From contig CAYXCZ010000001.1 in assembly GCA_964463695.1 (NCBI GenBank), positions 124,001-188,000 of the forward strand: a DNA stretch of 64,000 nt. Direction: 5' to 3'. The notes below the pieces were generated by a model. It saw only the letters and a program-made list of their open reading frames with translations. It searched no databases and had not been told where the DNA came from. Source of the DNA: JALNZU01 sp964463695 (GTDB taxonomy: Bacteria > Bacteroidota > Bacteroidia > Bacteroidales > F082). Made by a program: the position numbers and the translations under genes. This document shows, piece by piece, positions 41,425 through 50,312 of this stretch. How positions within the stretch are numbered: position 1 is the first letter of the stretch; the number at the start of each line of letters is the position of its first letter.

Positions 41425-42645
41425 ATGACCGAAAACAAACCGTTTGTTCAATTCTCAAGCTCATCAAGCCTACTGCCACAGGAAGAAATGCTGGAAGTTG
41501 GCAAAAGAGCACGTAAATTGACTATTGGGATCCCAAGGGAACTGTCAGCAAACGAAAACAGAATCGGCCTTGTCCCTTCGGCTATCAAGCTACTCACCAA
41601 TCAGGGTCATCGAATTCTTGTGGAACAGAATGCCGGAGAGAAAGCGCGTTTTTCTGACCATGAATATGCAGAAGCAGGTGCAGAAATAATTGACAATCAT
41701 GCAACTGTATTTGAATCTGATATTGTTCTGAAAATTGCCCCACCCCTTCGTGAAGAAATTGATTTACTCGACAAACGAAAATGCGTTATGTCGGTGCTGC
41801 AGTTGCCAACACGTTCAAAAGACTACTTTCAGCAATTGATGGCAAAAAAAGTGAATGCCATCGCTTTCGAACACATTCAAGATAAAACCGGGGCCTTGCC
41901 CTTGGTTCGCTCGATGAGTGAAATCATTGGAAACGCCACCATGCTTATTGCTGCAGAGTATCTGTGCCATCCCAATTACGGTAAAGGGATTATGCTTGGA
42001 GGTTTTCCCGGCGTTCCGTCGACAGAGGTTGTTATCATAGGTTCAGGAACGGTTGCAGAATATGCTTCACGAGCTGCTTTGGGTTTGGGAGCTCTGGTAA
42101 AAGTGTTTGATAATTCAATGTATAAACTGCGTACGCTTCAGAATAATGTTGGAACAAGAATATATACATCTGTATTTCAGCCAGATGAGATTGAAAAGGC
42201 ATTGACTACAGCCGATGTTGTGATTGCTGCCAAACACGCCCCAGCCGGAACATCACCCTGTTTTATTCCTGCAGAAATGGTTCGCAAGATGAAACCAGGC
42301 TCAGTTATTATCGATGTAAGCATTGATCAGGGTGGGTGTTTTGAAACATCACGTCCCACCAACCATCAGAACCCTGTTTATCAAGTGCATGACATTACGC
42401 ATTATTGTGTACCAAATATCGCCTCAAAAGTACCCAGGACAGCCTCTACTTCATTCAGTAATTTTTTTAGTTCATTATTGATTGAAATAGCTGAAAATGG
42501 TGGTGTTGACGCTACCCTCAAATCAAACAGGGCATTTTCAAAAGGCGCATACATCTTCAATGGAGTTCTTACCAATCAACAGATCAGTAAGTTACACGAT
42601 ATTCCATTTCAACACCTCGATCTATTACTTGCTGCATTTTATTAG
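41425..42645 (+). CDS. ald: Alanine dehydrogenase
   Basis: 406 residues, with ATG 41425 used (MTENKPFVQFSSSSSLL). It interconverts L-alanine and pyruvate with NAD+ and ammonia. A 35-residue N-terminal extension precedes the conserved LTIGIPRELSANENRIGLVPSA. Further family segments are FEHIQDKTGALPLVRSMSE (catalytic His/Asp region), the Rossmann loop VVIIGSGTVAEYASRAAL, and the late GGVDATLKSNRAF. The extension is seen in other Bacteroidota members of the AlaDH/PNT family. It follows tsaE by 12 bp. Confidence 0.92.
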   Translation: MTENKPFVQFSSSSSLLPQEEMLEVGKRARKLTIGIPRELSANENRIGLVPSAIKLLTNQGHRILVEQNAGEKARFSDHEYAEAGAEIIDNHATVFESDIVLKIAPPLREEIDLLDKRKCVMSVLQLPTRSKDYFQQLMAKKVNAIAFEHIQDKTGALPLVRSMSEIIGNATMLIAAEYLCHPNYGKGIMLGGFPGVPSTEVVIIGSGTVAEYASRAALGLGALVKVFDNSMYKLRTLQNNVGTRIYTSVFQPDEIEKALTTADVVIAAKHAPAGTSPCFIPAEMVRKMKPGSVIIDVSIDQGGCFETSRPTNHQNPVYQVHDITHYCVPNIASKVPRTASTSFSNFFSSLLIEIAENGGVDATLKSNRAFSKGAYIFNGVLTNQQISKLHDIPFQHLDLLLAAFY

Positions 42646-42740
42646 GCAAATCAAAATCCTTCATTTTTCACTTCATCTCAAGTTTTCTAGTTTTTTGAGA
42701 ACATTGAAGCTTTATCCTGTGCTTACATGAAGTTAACGAC

Positions 42741-42748
42741 TATTTTTG
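42741..42748 (+). promoter_or_regulatory. -7 promoter element (TATTTTTG) of aroB-aroA
   Basis: Exact TAnnTTTG match, 52 bases before the aroB ATG. It excludes the in-frame upstream start at 42746 that falls within it. Confidence 0.5.
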
Positions 42749-42799
42749 TGCAATAAAATCAGGGTATTTTTTCCAACTCAAATCAATAAAGGAAAAAAG

Positions 42800-43873
42800 A
42801 TGAATATTTCAGATAGTGTATTATTTGGAGCCGAAGCAATACAACTTCTTAGGAGTGAACTAATTACTTCAAAAGAAAATCATCGTGCCTGCATTTTTCT
42901 TACCGATAAAAATACGGCACACTTCTGTCTGCCAATTCTTCGTACATTGATTCAACTTCCTGAAATTGAATTATACAATATCATAATTCCTGCTGGCGAA
43001 GAATTCAAAAACCTGGATACAGCATCAAAAATATGGTCAGAGCTCACAAAATTCGGAGCAGGAAGAGACGCGCTTTTGGTAAACCTTGGAGGTGGTGTCG
43101 TTACTGATATAGGAGGTTTTGCTGCCTCCTGCTTCAAACGAGGCATTCGAACAATTCATATTCCTACTACCCTTTTGGGAATGGTAGATGCAGCTATTGG
43201 TGGCAAAACCGGAGTCGATTTCCAATTTCTTAAAAATCACATCGGAACCTTTTATCCACCTGGACGGGTTTTGATACTCACTGAGTTTCTGAAAACATTA
43301 CCTCAACGGCAGTTACTATCCGGATACGGCGAAGTCCTTAAGTACGGTTTCATAGCTCATCCTGAATTAATTACGACTGATCCTACCCTTCTTACATCAA
43401 GTAACGGATGGGAGCCAAGCATACGTATTTGCGCTGATATAAAGCTTGAGATAACCCAAAACGATCCCAATGAAAAAGGGTTAAGGAAAATTCTAAATTT
43501 CGGACACACTATCGGACATGCTTTGGAATCATATGCCCTCGAAAGCAACATTTCACTGTATCATGGTGAAGCCATCGCAGCCGGAATGCTTATTGAACTC
43601 TACTTCTCCCATAAATTATTTGGTGTATCAGAGCAAATCATTCATAATTATGCTTCAATTTTTAAGACCCATTTTAATCCATTTATTTTTTCTCCCGACA
43701 TCATTGATAATTTGATCGAACGCATGATTCAGGACAAAAAGAATGCAGGAAAAAGCATCCGTTTTGTTTTGATAACCGAATTGGGAAAAGCATCCTATGA
43801 TGTTGAAATATCTTCAGAAATGATTCGTGAAGGATTAGTTTATTATTTGGATTTAATCGGAACATCATGCTAA
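42800..43873 (+). CDS. aroB: 3-dehydroquinate synthase AroB
   Basis: 357 residues, second step of the shikimate pathway (DAHP to 3-dehydroquinate; NAD+ and Zn2+ dependent). ATG 42800 follows a purine-rich AAAGGAAAAAAG and lies downstream of a -7 element. Signature segments: NLGGGVVTDIGGFAA (NAD loop), IPTTLLGMVDAAIGGKTGVDF, GYGEVLKYGF (Zn-site Glu), LNFGHTIGHALES (His) and YHGEAIAAGM (His). Usual length. Its stop overlaps the aroA start by 7 bp, so aroB and aroA are co-translated. Confidence 0.95.
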   Translation: MNISDSVLFGAEAIQLLRSELITSKENHRACIFLTDKNTAHFCLPILRTLIQLPEIELYNIIIPAGEEFKNLDTASKIWSELTKFGAGRDALLVNLGGGVVTDIGGFAASCFKRGIRTIHIPTTLLGMVDAAIGGKTGVDFQFLKNHIGTFYPPGRVLILTEFLKTLPQRQLLSGYGEVLKYGFIAHPELITTDPTLLTSSNGWEPSIRICADIKLEITQNDPNEKGLRKILNFGHTIGHALESYALESNISLYHGEAIAAGMLIELYFSHKLFGVSEQIIHNYASIFKTHFNPFIFSPDIIDNLIERMIQDKKNAGKSIRFVLITELGKASYDVEISSEMIREGLVYYLDLIGTSC

Positions 43874-45126
43874 TACAATTAAAAAACAAAGAATTCAAGG
43901 CACAGATCAACCTGCCCGGAAGTAAAAGCCTCAGCAACAGAGCGTTGATGATCAGGGCTTATGCCAATATAGAAAAGATGATTATCAATCAGCTTTCCGA
44001 TGCTGATGACACCCAAATGCTGATAAAAAACCTGAAACAAATAAAAGAATGTGAATCATCTGAAATACCATCAATTATTAATTGTGGCAATGCAGGAACC
44101 GTTTTTCGCTTTTTAGTAACATTTCTTGCCTCAACTCCTGGAACCTGGATGCTTACCGGGTCCGACCGCATGAAAACACGCCCGGTTGCTGATCTTGTTG
44201 ATGGACTGCGACTTATGGGTGCTAAAATACACTATGCTGAAAATGAAGGCTTTCCACCCTTGAAAATAAATGGGAAAACGTTAGAAGGCGGGAAAACTCA
44301 AGTCAGCATGGAAAAGAGCAGTCAGTTTGCCTCTTCATTAGTTCTGGCAGCCCCAGTCTGGAAAAACGGCCTCGAATTACATCTAAGTGGAAATTTAAGT
44401 TCCATGCCATATCTCGAAATGAGTCTTCAGCTAATGATTCACTATGGTGCAAAAGTTATCGTTAACGACAGAATAGTTCATGTTTTGCCCGTCCGTTATA
44501 GTAGCGCACCATTATCTATTGAATCAGACTGGAGTTCTGCTGCTTTTTGGTACGAACTTGTTGCATTGAGTGATGGTGGCGAGCTATTGCTAAAAGGCCT
44601 TTCGCTTCAAAGCCTGCAAGGCGATAAAAACATGACTTCGATGTTTTCAGACCTTGGAGTTGAATCATTTCAGGAACCCGATGGCCTTTTGATTTTTAAA
44701 ACAGGAAAAATTGCTTCTGCTCTCAAATTTGACCTGCAACATTATCCCGACATGCTTCCTTCATTGGCAGCAACCTGCGCCGGACTTGGTATGAACGCGC
44801 GTTTTGAAGGCCTTGAGAATTTGAAATACAAAGAATCAGACCGTACAGCTGCTTTGCAACAACAATTGCTAAAAATTGGTTGCAGGTTTGAAAAACGCTC
44901 AGAAGGAGTATTCGAGCTTTTTTCGAAAACTCCTGTCCATTCAATAAACTCTCATACATTTCAAACATACTCCGACCATAGGATGGCAATGGCATTTGCT
45001 CCACTGGCAATGGTTTTAGGCGAAGTTGATATTGAGAATCCTGATGTCGTTGAGAAGTCATATCCTGGATATTGGCATGAATTAAAAGCTTCCGGAGCGG
45101 TAAGTTTTCTTAAAAAAAATACTTAA
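43867..45126 (+). CDS. aroA: 3-phosphoshikimate 1-carboxyvinyltransferase (EPSP synthase) AroA
   Basis: 419 residues forming EPSP from shikimate-3-phosphate and phosphoenolpyruvate. Signature residues: PGSKSLSNRAL (Lys and Ser of the S3P site), CGNAGTVFRFLVTF (PEP loop), GSDRMKTRPVADLVDGL, MEKSSQFASSLVLAAP, SDWSSAAFWYELVAL, YPDMLPSLAATCAGLG (catalytic Asp), LKYKESDRTAALQQQL (Lys, Glu, Arg) and YSDHRMAMAFAPLA. Both lobes of the inverse alpha/beta fold are complete. Second gene of aroB-aroA. No other shikimate genes are nearby. Confidence 0.95.
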   Translation: MLIQLKNKEFKAQINLPGSKSLSNRALMIRAYANIEKMIINQLSDADDTQMLIKNLKQIKECESSEIPSIINCGNAGTVFRFLVTFLASTPGTWMLTGSDRMKTRPVADLVDGLRLMGAKIHYAENEGFPPLKINGKTLEGGKTQVSMEKSSQFASSLVLAAPVWKNGLELHLSGNLSSMPYLEMSLQLMIHYGAKVIVNDRIVHVLPVRYSSAPLSIESDWSSAAFWYELVALSDGGELLLKGLSLQSLQGDKNMTSMFSDLGVESFQEPDGLLIFKTGKIASALKFDLQHYPDMLPSLAATCAGLGMNARFEGLENLKYKESDRTAALQQQLLKIGCRFEKRSEGVFELFSKTPVHSINSHTFQTYSDHRMAMAFAPLAMVLGEVDIENPDVVEKSYPGYWHELKASGAVSFLKKNT

Positions 45127-45155
45127 TCAACTGTTTATGTGTTTCTTCAAACGAT

Positions 45156-45191
45156 TTTGTTTATAAAACAAATCCTTTTGATCTATATTTG
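45156..45191 (+). promoter_or_regulatory. -7 element (TATATTTG) with upstream 17-bp dyad before the LutA-like gene
   Basis: TATATTTG at 45184-45191 is an exact -7 element 18 bases before the ATG. A dyad TTTGTTT-ATA-AAACAAA (45156-45172) covers the -33 region, so a bound regulator would block or reposition the polymerase. Confidence 0.45.
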
Positions 45192-45209
45192 CACTTTATA
45201 ATCACAATT

Positions 45210-45929
45210 ATGATAGTCGATCTTTTCATTCCATGCTTTGTTGACCAGGTTTATCCTGAAACAGGCATGAACGTTGTAAAAGTACTGCAGAAAGCAGGCG
45301 TTGATGTGAACTATAATCCGGAACAAACCTGTTGCGGCCAAATGGCATTTAACAGCGGTTTCTGGGAAGAAGCTAAAAAACTTGGAGGTAAGTTTCTTAA
45401 AGATTTTCCTAACGACAGACCCGTTGTCGGACCTTCGGCATCATGTGCAGGATTTGTGAAAACCTCCTATCAGGAATTATTCCATAATACTTCTAACCAT
45501 CTGGAATTTAAAAGGTTGATTAAAAACATGTATGAATTAACCGACTTTTTAGTGAATCAGTTGGGTGTTATCGATCTGGGTGCAAGCTTTCCTCATAAGG
45601 TTACCTTTCATGATAGTTGTGCCGGATTACGCGAATACGGACTCAAAACAGAAGCCCGTATGTTGCTCTCGAAAGTGAAAGGTCTTGAACTGGTTGAAAT
45701 GGAAGACAGGCATGTTTGCTGTGGCTTCGGAGGCACTTTTTCTATTAAAAATGAAGCAATATCTATTGCTATGGCAGAGCAAAAAGTACAAAATGCACTT
45801 AACACAGAAGCAGAATTTATCGTTTCAACCGATTTGTCTTGTTTGATGCATCAGCAAGGTTATATCAACAAATATGACCTTCCGATAAAAACTATTCATA
45901 TTGCTGATATTCTTGCTTCCGGCTGGTAA
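45210..45929 (+). CDS. LutA/YkgE-like (Fe-S)-binding CCG-domain protein
   Basis: 239 residues, starting at ATG 45210 (MIVDLFIPCFVDQVYPETG). Two CCG domains: the first with EQTCCGQMAFNSGFW and VGPSASCAGFV, the second with TFHDSCAGLREYG and HVCCGFGGTFS. The repeated Cys-Cys-Gly groups bind iron-sulfur clusters in LutA/YkgE, GlcF and HdrB. LutA belongs to the LutABC lactate oxidation system, but no lutB or lutC follows: the next gene is a convergent transporter 16 bp away. It is thus an orphan whose partners, if any, are elsewhere. Confidence 0.85.
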   Translation: MIVDLFIPCFVDQVYPETGMNVVKVLQKAGVDVNYNPEQTCCGQMAFNSGFWEEAKKLGGKFLKDFPNDRPVVGPSASCAGFVKTSYQELFHNTSNHLEFKRLIKNMYELTDFLVNQLGVIDLGASFPHKVTFHDSCAGLREYGLKTEARMLLSKVKGLELVEMEDRHVCCGFGGTFSIKNEAISIAMAEQKVQNALNTEAEFIVSTDLSCLMHQQGYINKYDLPIKTIHIADILASGW

Positions 45930-45945
45930 ATAAACGCTTGTTTCG

Positions 45946-47649
45946 TTACAAAGACTTTTTAATATTTTTCTTACCATGATTCACTGCTTCAACAACATTG
46001 ATAGCATGGTCGGCCAGTTTCTCGTAATAAACAATCATCTGTTGGTAGTAGTTGCCTGAAATTAGAGGATAAGCATTCTCCTGAAGATCCTTCATGTTTT
46101 GCTCCACAAGCCTGATTCTCATTATATTTATGGCTGCTTTATTCTTCTCTGCATCTTCAATATTTAGTGATTTATTGGTAGAGAGATGTAACTGCATAAT
46201 AACCAATGAATTATAAACAAGATCAGCTATTTCCTGCAAATTATTCCTTTGGTCCTGCGTAAACCAGGCTTTCATCTCATTCTTTTTTTCAATGGTTCGG
46301 GCTAGTTTATAGCACACATCCGCCATGCTCTCAAGATTATTTACACTGATTGTAATTGAATTAATTAGACGCGACCCTTCCTCACTTAGTTTGTTTTCGC
46401 TAATCTTGGAGAGATACTTATTCAACTCTTCTTCAACCTTGTCGATCTGAGATTCCTTGCTGTTGATTTCTTCAGAAAGTGATTTAAACTTTTGTTCATC
46501 TTTTTCCAACAACATCTCAGGGAGAATTTTAAACATCCTTTCAATTATCAAGCTCATCACTTGTAACTCTTTAGTAGCTTGCACTATAGATATTTCAGAA
46601 ACAGGTGTAATAAAACTATCGTTGTATTTTAAAACGTTTTCTTCTTTTATATCAAAGGTTTGTTTGATAAGAAACTGAGAAGCTTTGAGCAAGAAAGGTG
46701 TGAAATTGATCCAAATTAAAGCGTTAATAATATTAAATAAGCTATGAAAAAGGCTGATCTTTAGGGGAGCAGCAATCAACTCATTATCTGAATTTTGCAA
46801 TAAAAAAGCAGATAAATATTCGACACCATGTACCGCATATCTGAAAAATGGAAGGATTAAAAGCGCACCTGCTAAATTAAAAAGGAAATGGATCAAAGCA
46901 GTTCGTTTTCCATTGCGATTTGAAAAAACTGCGGCCAGGTTAGCCGTTCCAGTTGTGCCAATATTTTCCCCAATAACAAGTGCTGCAGCCACCTCAAAAC
47001 TTATAAATCCATCTCCAAGTAGTACGGTAGTTAATGCTATTGTCGCCGTTGATGATTGAACAATAAGCGTGATAAAAATGCCTAAAATAGCGATGGCTAT
47101 TAAGGACAAAGATTTCTGACTTGATGTGCTACTTAAATATTGCACTATCGGACTGGTATGATCTATTGGAGGGAGGGATTCTCTTAGAAATTGAAGTCCA
47201 ATAAACAGCAAAGTAAATCCGAAAATAAATTCTGCAAGCGATTTATGTTTTGATCTGGAGGAAAAATACAAAGGAAATGATAAAGCCATCAATGGCAAAG
47301 CAATACTGCTGATGTTATAAGAGAAACCAAATAGTGTTAATAGCCATTGTGTTACTGTAGTTCCAATATTAGCACCAAGTATAAGGCCAATAGAATCGGA
47401 TACTGAAATCAAACCTGCATTAACAAAACCTATCAACATAACCGTTGAAGCAGAAGAAGATTGTATTGTACCAGTAATAATTAACCCTGTAAAAAGTCCT
47501 CTCCAACGATTGGAAGTAAGTGTTGAAAGGTAAAACCTCATTTTTTCACCGGCCAACCGCTGCAACGACTCACTAAGCAATTTCATACCAAATATGAAAA
47601 GAGCCAGTGAACCTAAAACTGTAAGTATCGAATGAATTATCAAATACAT
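45946..47649 (-). CDS. Na+/Pi cotransporter family protein with PhoU-like C domain
   Basis: 567 residues, starting at ATG 47649 (MYLIIHSILTVLGSLALFIFGM). The membrane half has two NptA-type repeats with the QSSS signature: GTIQSSSASTVMLIGFV and LIVQSSTATIALTTVLL, plus LGANIGTTVTQWLL and IGENIGTTGTANLA. From about residue 345 a soluble helical PhoU-like domain follows. The transporter should move phosphate with Na+; some members transport other anions or act in signalling. It is convergent with the LutA-like gene and shares its strand with the DUF3298 gene 25 bp upstream. Confidence 0.92.
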   Translation of the reverse strand: MYLIIHSILTVLGSLALFIFGMKLLSESLQRLAGEKMRFYLSTLTSNRWRGLFTGLIITGTIQSSSASTVMLIGFVNAGLISVSDSIGLILGANIGTTVTQWLLTLFGFSYNISSIALPLMALSFPLYFSSRSKHKSLAEFIFGFTLLFIGLQFLRESLPPIDHTSPIVQYLSSTSSQKSLSLIAIAILGIFITLIVQSSTATIALTTVLLGDGFISFEVAAALVIGENIGTTGTANLAAVFSNRNGKRTALIHFLFNLAGALLILPFFRYAVHGVEYLSAFLLQNSDNELIAAPLKISLFHSLFNIINALIWINFTPFLLKASQFLIKQTFDIKEENVLKYNDSFITPVSEISIVQATKELQVMSLIIERMFKILPEMLLEKDEQKFKSLSEEINSKESQIDKVEEELNKYLSKISENKLSEEGSRLINSITISVNNLESMADVCYKLARTIEKKNEMKAWFTQDQRNNLQEIADLVYNSLVIMQLHLSTNKSLNIEDAEKNKAAINIMRIRLVEQNMKDLQENAYPLISGNYYQQMIVYYEKLADHAINVVEAVNHGKKNIKKSL

Positions 47650-47674
47650 AACAAGCAATGTTCAGATTTTTATA

Positions 47675-48769
47675 TCAGGGATTGTTAAGAAATTCCTTTA
47701 TCCAAGGTTGCATCAACGATGACACAAGATCAAACGGAAGTAATATTTCAGTGTGTCCAAAGGAGTAAGGAGCGATCTCGTAGCTATTGTAGTGAAAAAG
47801 GATTCCAACAGGAGTTAAACAGTAATTCTCCGTAAGTGGAATCTGATCCATGAAATAGCCATCCTCGACCAGACTTTTGCTCGCCTCTTTTCCAAGTTGT
47901 TTCTTTAATACTGAAGTAAGAATGATGGATATTTGTTCGCTTGAACTTAACTCAAAAATGTCAGACGATGTTAAAAAACGCATCGAATCCACATCAAAAA
48001 TCCCTAAAGAAACATGTTCCATCCCATGCGCTCCACCCGTAAAAACATAGGTTTGTTTGTCGTGGTTAACAAATCGATCATCCATCCACAAAACCGAACC
48101 ATTCACACTTTTAATCCATTGAAATGAAGGGCCTTTCTCACCTTCGATAGTTGACATCTGAGCATACTGGGTAAGAAATTCAGCCATTGAAACACGCATC
48201 TGATCTTCAAAAGGGGTATTTTGTAAGCTATCAGTTGTTACCCATCCATAGAAATTACTGTAAGCTGCGATAACCCTCTCATCTTGATCATCGTTTGGAA
48301 GTGAAACGCTCATTTCAATGATCGCTTCCGGTGAATTTTTATCTTTTGGAACCAATTTCTGTGAAGCATGCCGGTACACCTTTTCAAAATTCATAGTGTT
48401 TTCAGATTGAATTCGTTCGCAATCCAACTGAATGGAAGTGATTTTTGAGGAAGTAAATTCTCCTTGAAATTGCCCGTCACTCCATTTCCCAACTAATGTA
48501 ACTGCTTGTTCTTCATCTGATTGAAGTGCCATAAAATTGTCTTTATCGCTTTTTCCGGAAAGCTCAAAATGAAGTGGATTACCTAAATTTGAATTATTAG
48601 GCAGAAAATAAACAAACGCATTAACATCAATTCCAACAAATTGAAAGTTGATATAATATACGTTACCATCATGTTCTCCTTTGTACTGCTTAAACGCAAT
48701 AGTTTGAGCAACGAGCAGCTGACAATTAAAAAACAAAAAGATAAAAAAACTGACAAAAAACTTCTTCAT
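47675..48769 (-). CDS. Exported DUF3298 (RsiV-like) protein
   Basis: 364 residues, starting at ATG 48769 (MKKFFVSFFIFLFFNCQLLVAQ), a signal peptide. After a beta-rich N-terminal part (about 25-115) comes a DUF4163/DUF3298-type region: YRHASQKLVPKDKN..., then YVFTGGAHGMEHVSLGIFDVDSM, the GGAHG hallmark of DUF3298, then ENYCLTPVGILFHYNSYEIAPYSFGHTEI. The RsiV anti-sigma factor has this domain as a lysozyme receptor in Bacillus, but here there is no anti-sigma helix or transmembrane anchor. The role is therefore unknown. Confidence 0.75.
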   Translation of the reverse strand: MKKFFVSFFIFLFFNCQLLVAQTIAFKQYKGEHDGNVYYINFQFVGIDVNAFVYFLPNNSNLGNPLHFELSGKSDKDNFMALQSDEEQAVTLVGKWSDGQFQGEFTSSKITSIQLDCERIQSENTMNFEKVYRHASQKLVPKDKNSPEAIIEMSVSLPNDDQDERVIAAYSNFYGWVTTDSLQNTPFEDQMRVSMAEFLTQYAQMSTIEGEKGPSFQWIKSVNGSVLWMDDRFVNHDKQTYVFTGGAHGMEHVSLGIFDVDSMRFLTSSDIFELSSSEQISIILTSVLKKQLGKEASKSLVEDGYFMDQIPLTENYCLTPVGILFHYNSYEIAPYSFGHTEILLPFDLVSSLMQPWIKEFLNNP

Positions 48770-48826
48770 AGTAAATATGATTAACCAATAGTTCAATTAT
48801 TAGTTATTGTATTGATTTATAACTAT

Positions 48827-50077
48827 TTAAACTTTGCCTGAATAGGTATAACCCAAACTTTCTACTATCGATTTTACTTCTTCTAAATCCACCTGCTTAC
48901 CTTTTATCAATACTGTTTGACTAACCAGATCAGCGGTAACTTCTTCAATCCTTTCAATTTTGATCAAATTTGTTTCTACACTTTTCTTGCAATGATTGCA
49001 TTCCATACCATCAACCTTTATTTTAAAGTGTGATGGATCCTCTATTTCAAAATTCATAGACATTGTATTTTTTGGTTTATATTTCTGATATAAGGCGTTA
49101 ATTATTAATAAGGCAAGGAGAATACTACTTGCAATACCCACATAGGGAGGCAAAATTTCTCCATGGTCATGCGCATGCAGGTGATCGGTCAACAACCACC
49201 AATCTGAAGGCAGATTGTTAATAATCAAACCAAATAACATTGATCCGACAATAATTGTTCCCAGATAAATAGCGGTGGTTGCTTTGCCAATAGTTTTAAG
49301 CAACACGGTGATTGTTGCTGCATTTGTTGCCGGACCAGCCATCAGAAAAACAAGAACGGCTCCGGGCGAAAGGCCTTTAAGTAATAATACGGCAGCAATA
49401 GGAACAGATGCAGTGGCGCATACATACATTGGGACACTTGCCAGCAAAACAAGTAACATGCTTAACAAAGGATAAGTGTAAGAGTTTAAAAAAAAGTCAT
49501 CAGGAATTAATACAGCAACAAATGCTGCAACCAATAATCCGATTATCAACCACTTAGATATATCTTGAAGAAACTCAACAAACGCATAGCGAAGCATATA
49601 CATGAAACTTCGATTTTCTTCCTTTCCAGTACTCACTTCTAAAGGGATAAATTCCATCTTGTTCGTTTTCACAAGTTTGTTTGTTAAAACTCCGCCAACA
49701 AAGCCAGTGATCAAAGCAGCAACAGGCCGGATGATGGCAAAAGGGAGTCCCAGCATGCTATAGGTTACCAATATTGAATCTACTCCTGTTTGTGGTGTTG
49801 AAATTAAAAATGAAGTAGTTGACCCTCTCGACGCACCATTCTTGAACAACGAAATGCCGGTAGGCAAAACTCCGCATGAACATAGCGGCATGGGAACACC
49901 CAGCATGCTTGAAAAGAATGATGCTGAAGCTGTTGATCCTCCCATGTATTTAGTAAGCAATCGCTGAGGGAAATACACTTTTAACAATCCGGCAAAAAAG
50001 AAACCAAACAAAAGGTAAGGCGACATCTCATTGGCCAAACTTATTAGTTCCTGAAAATAGATTTGAATATAGTGCAT
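48827..50077 (-). CDS. SO_0444-type Cu/Zn efflux permease fused to a C-terminal HMA domain
   Basis: 416 residues, starting at ATG 50077 (MHYIQIYFQELISLANEMSPYL). About eight to ten transmembrane helices. PMPLCSCGVLPTGISLFKNGAS carries the conserved C-S-C metal motif; SFLISTPQTGVDSILVTYSMLG and VFLMAGPATNAATI are the pseudo-repeat segments of this permease family. A His-rich loop (DHLHAHDHG) follows. The last 65 residues are a heavy-metal-associated domain (VDGMECNHCKKSV) with the CxxC metal site. Transported ions are probably copper or zinc. A -7 element at 50096-50103 precedes it. Confidence 0.88.
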   Translation of the reverse strand: MHYIQIYFQELISLANEMSPYLLFGFFFAGLLKVYFPQRLLTKYMGGSTASASFFSSMLGVPMPLCSCGVLPTGISLFKNGASRGSTTSFLISTPQTGVDSILVTYSMLGLPFAIIRPVAALITGFVGGVLTNKLVKTNKMEFIPLEVSTGKEENRSFMYMLRYAFVEFLQDISKWLIIGLLVAAFVAVLIPDDFFLNSYTYPLLSMLLVLLASVPMYVCATASVPIAAVLLLKGLSPGAVLVFLMAGPATNAATITVLLKTIGKATTAIYLGTIIVGSMLFGLIINNLPSDWWLLTDHLHAHDHGEILPPYVGIASSILLALLIINALYQKYKPKNTMSMNFEIEDPSHFKIKVDGMECNHCKKSVETNLIKIERIEEVTADLVSQTVLIKGKQVDLEEVKSIVESLGYTYSGKV

Positions 50078-50095
50078 TATCTTAGCATTAATCCG

Positions 50096-50103
50096 CAAAA
50101 ATA
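50096..50103 (-). promoter_or_regulatory. -7 promoter element (TATTTTTG) of the metal permease gene
   Basis: Exact TAnnTTTG match on the minus strand, 19 bases before the ATG at 50077. The -33 box is weak. Confidence 0.5.
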
Positions 50104-50201
50104 ATTGAAAAGCACATGCAAGCGACTCTTCAAATGCGGTGAATCATACTTACGCCTAAGATCATTAGTAGAAATAATTGATGAATCGCATAAAATGAAC
50201 C

Positions 50202-50229
50202 ATCAGTGGCAAAAGAATCTGCCACTGAT
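50202..50229 (-). terminator. Terminator after the LruC lipoprotein gene
   Basis: A perfect 10-bp stem ATCAGTGGCA (50202-50211) with TGCCACTGAT (50220-50229) and an 8-base loop. On the minus strand it is followed by TTCATTTTAT. Confidence 0.75.
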
Positions 50230-50312
50230 AGCCAAAAAATCTTTGAATAAATGAAGGTTTCTAAGAAAAAATACTTCTTATATATTTGATAATCAATTAT
50301 CAATAATAAAAC

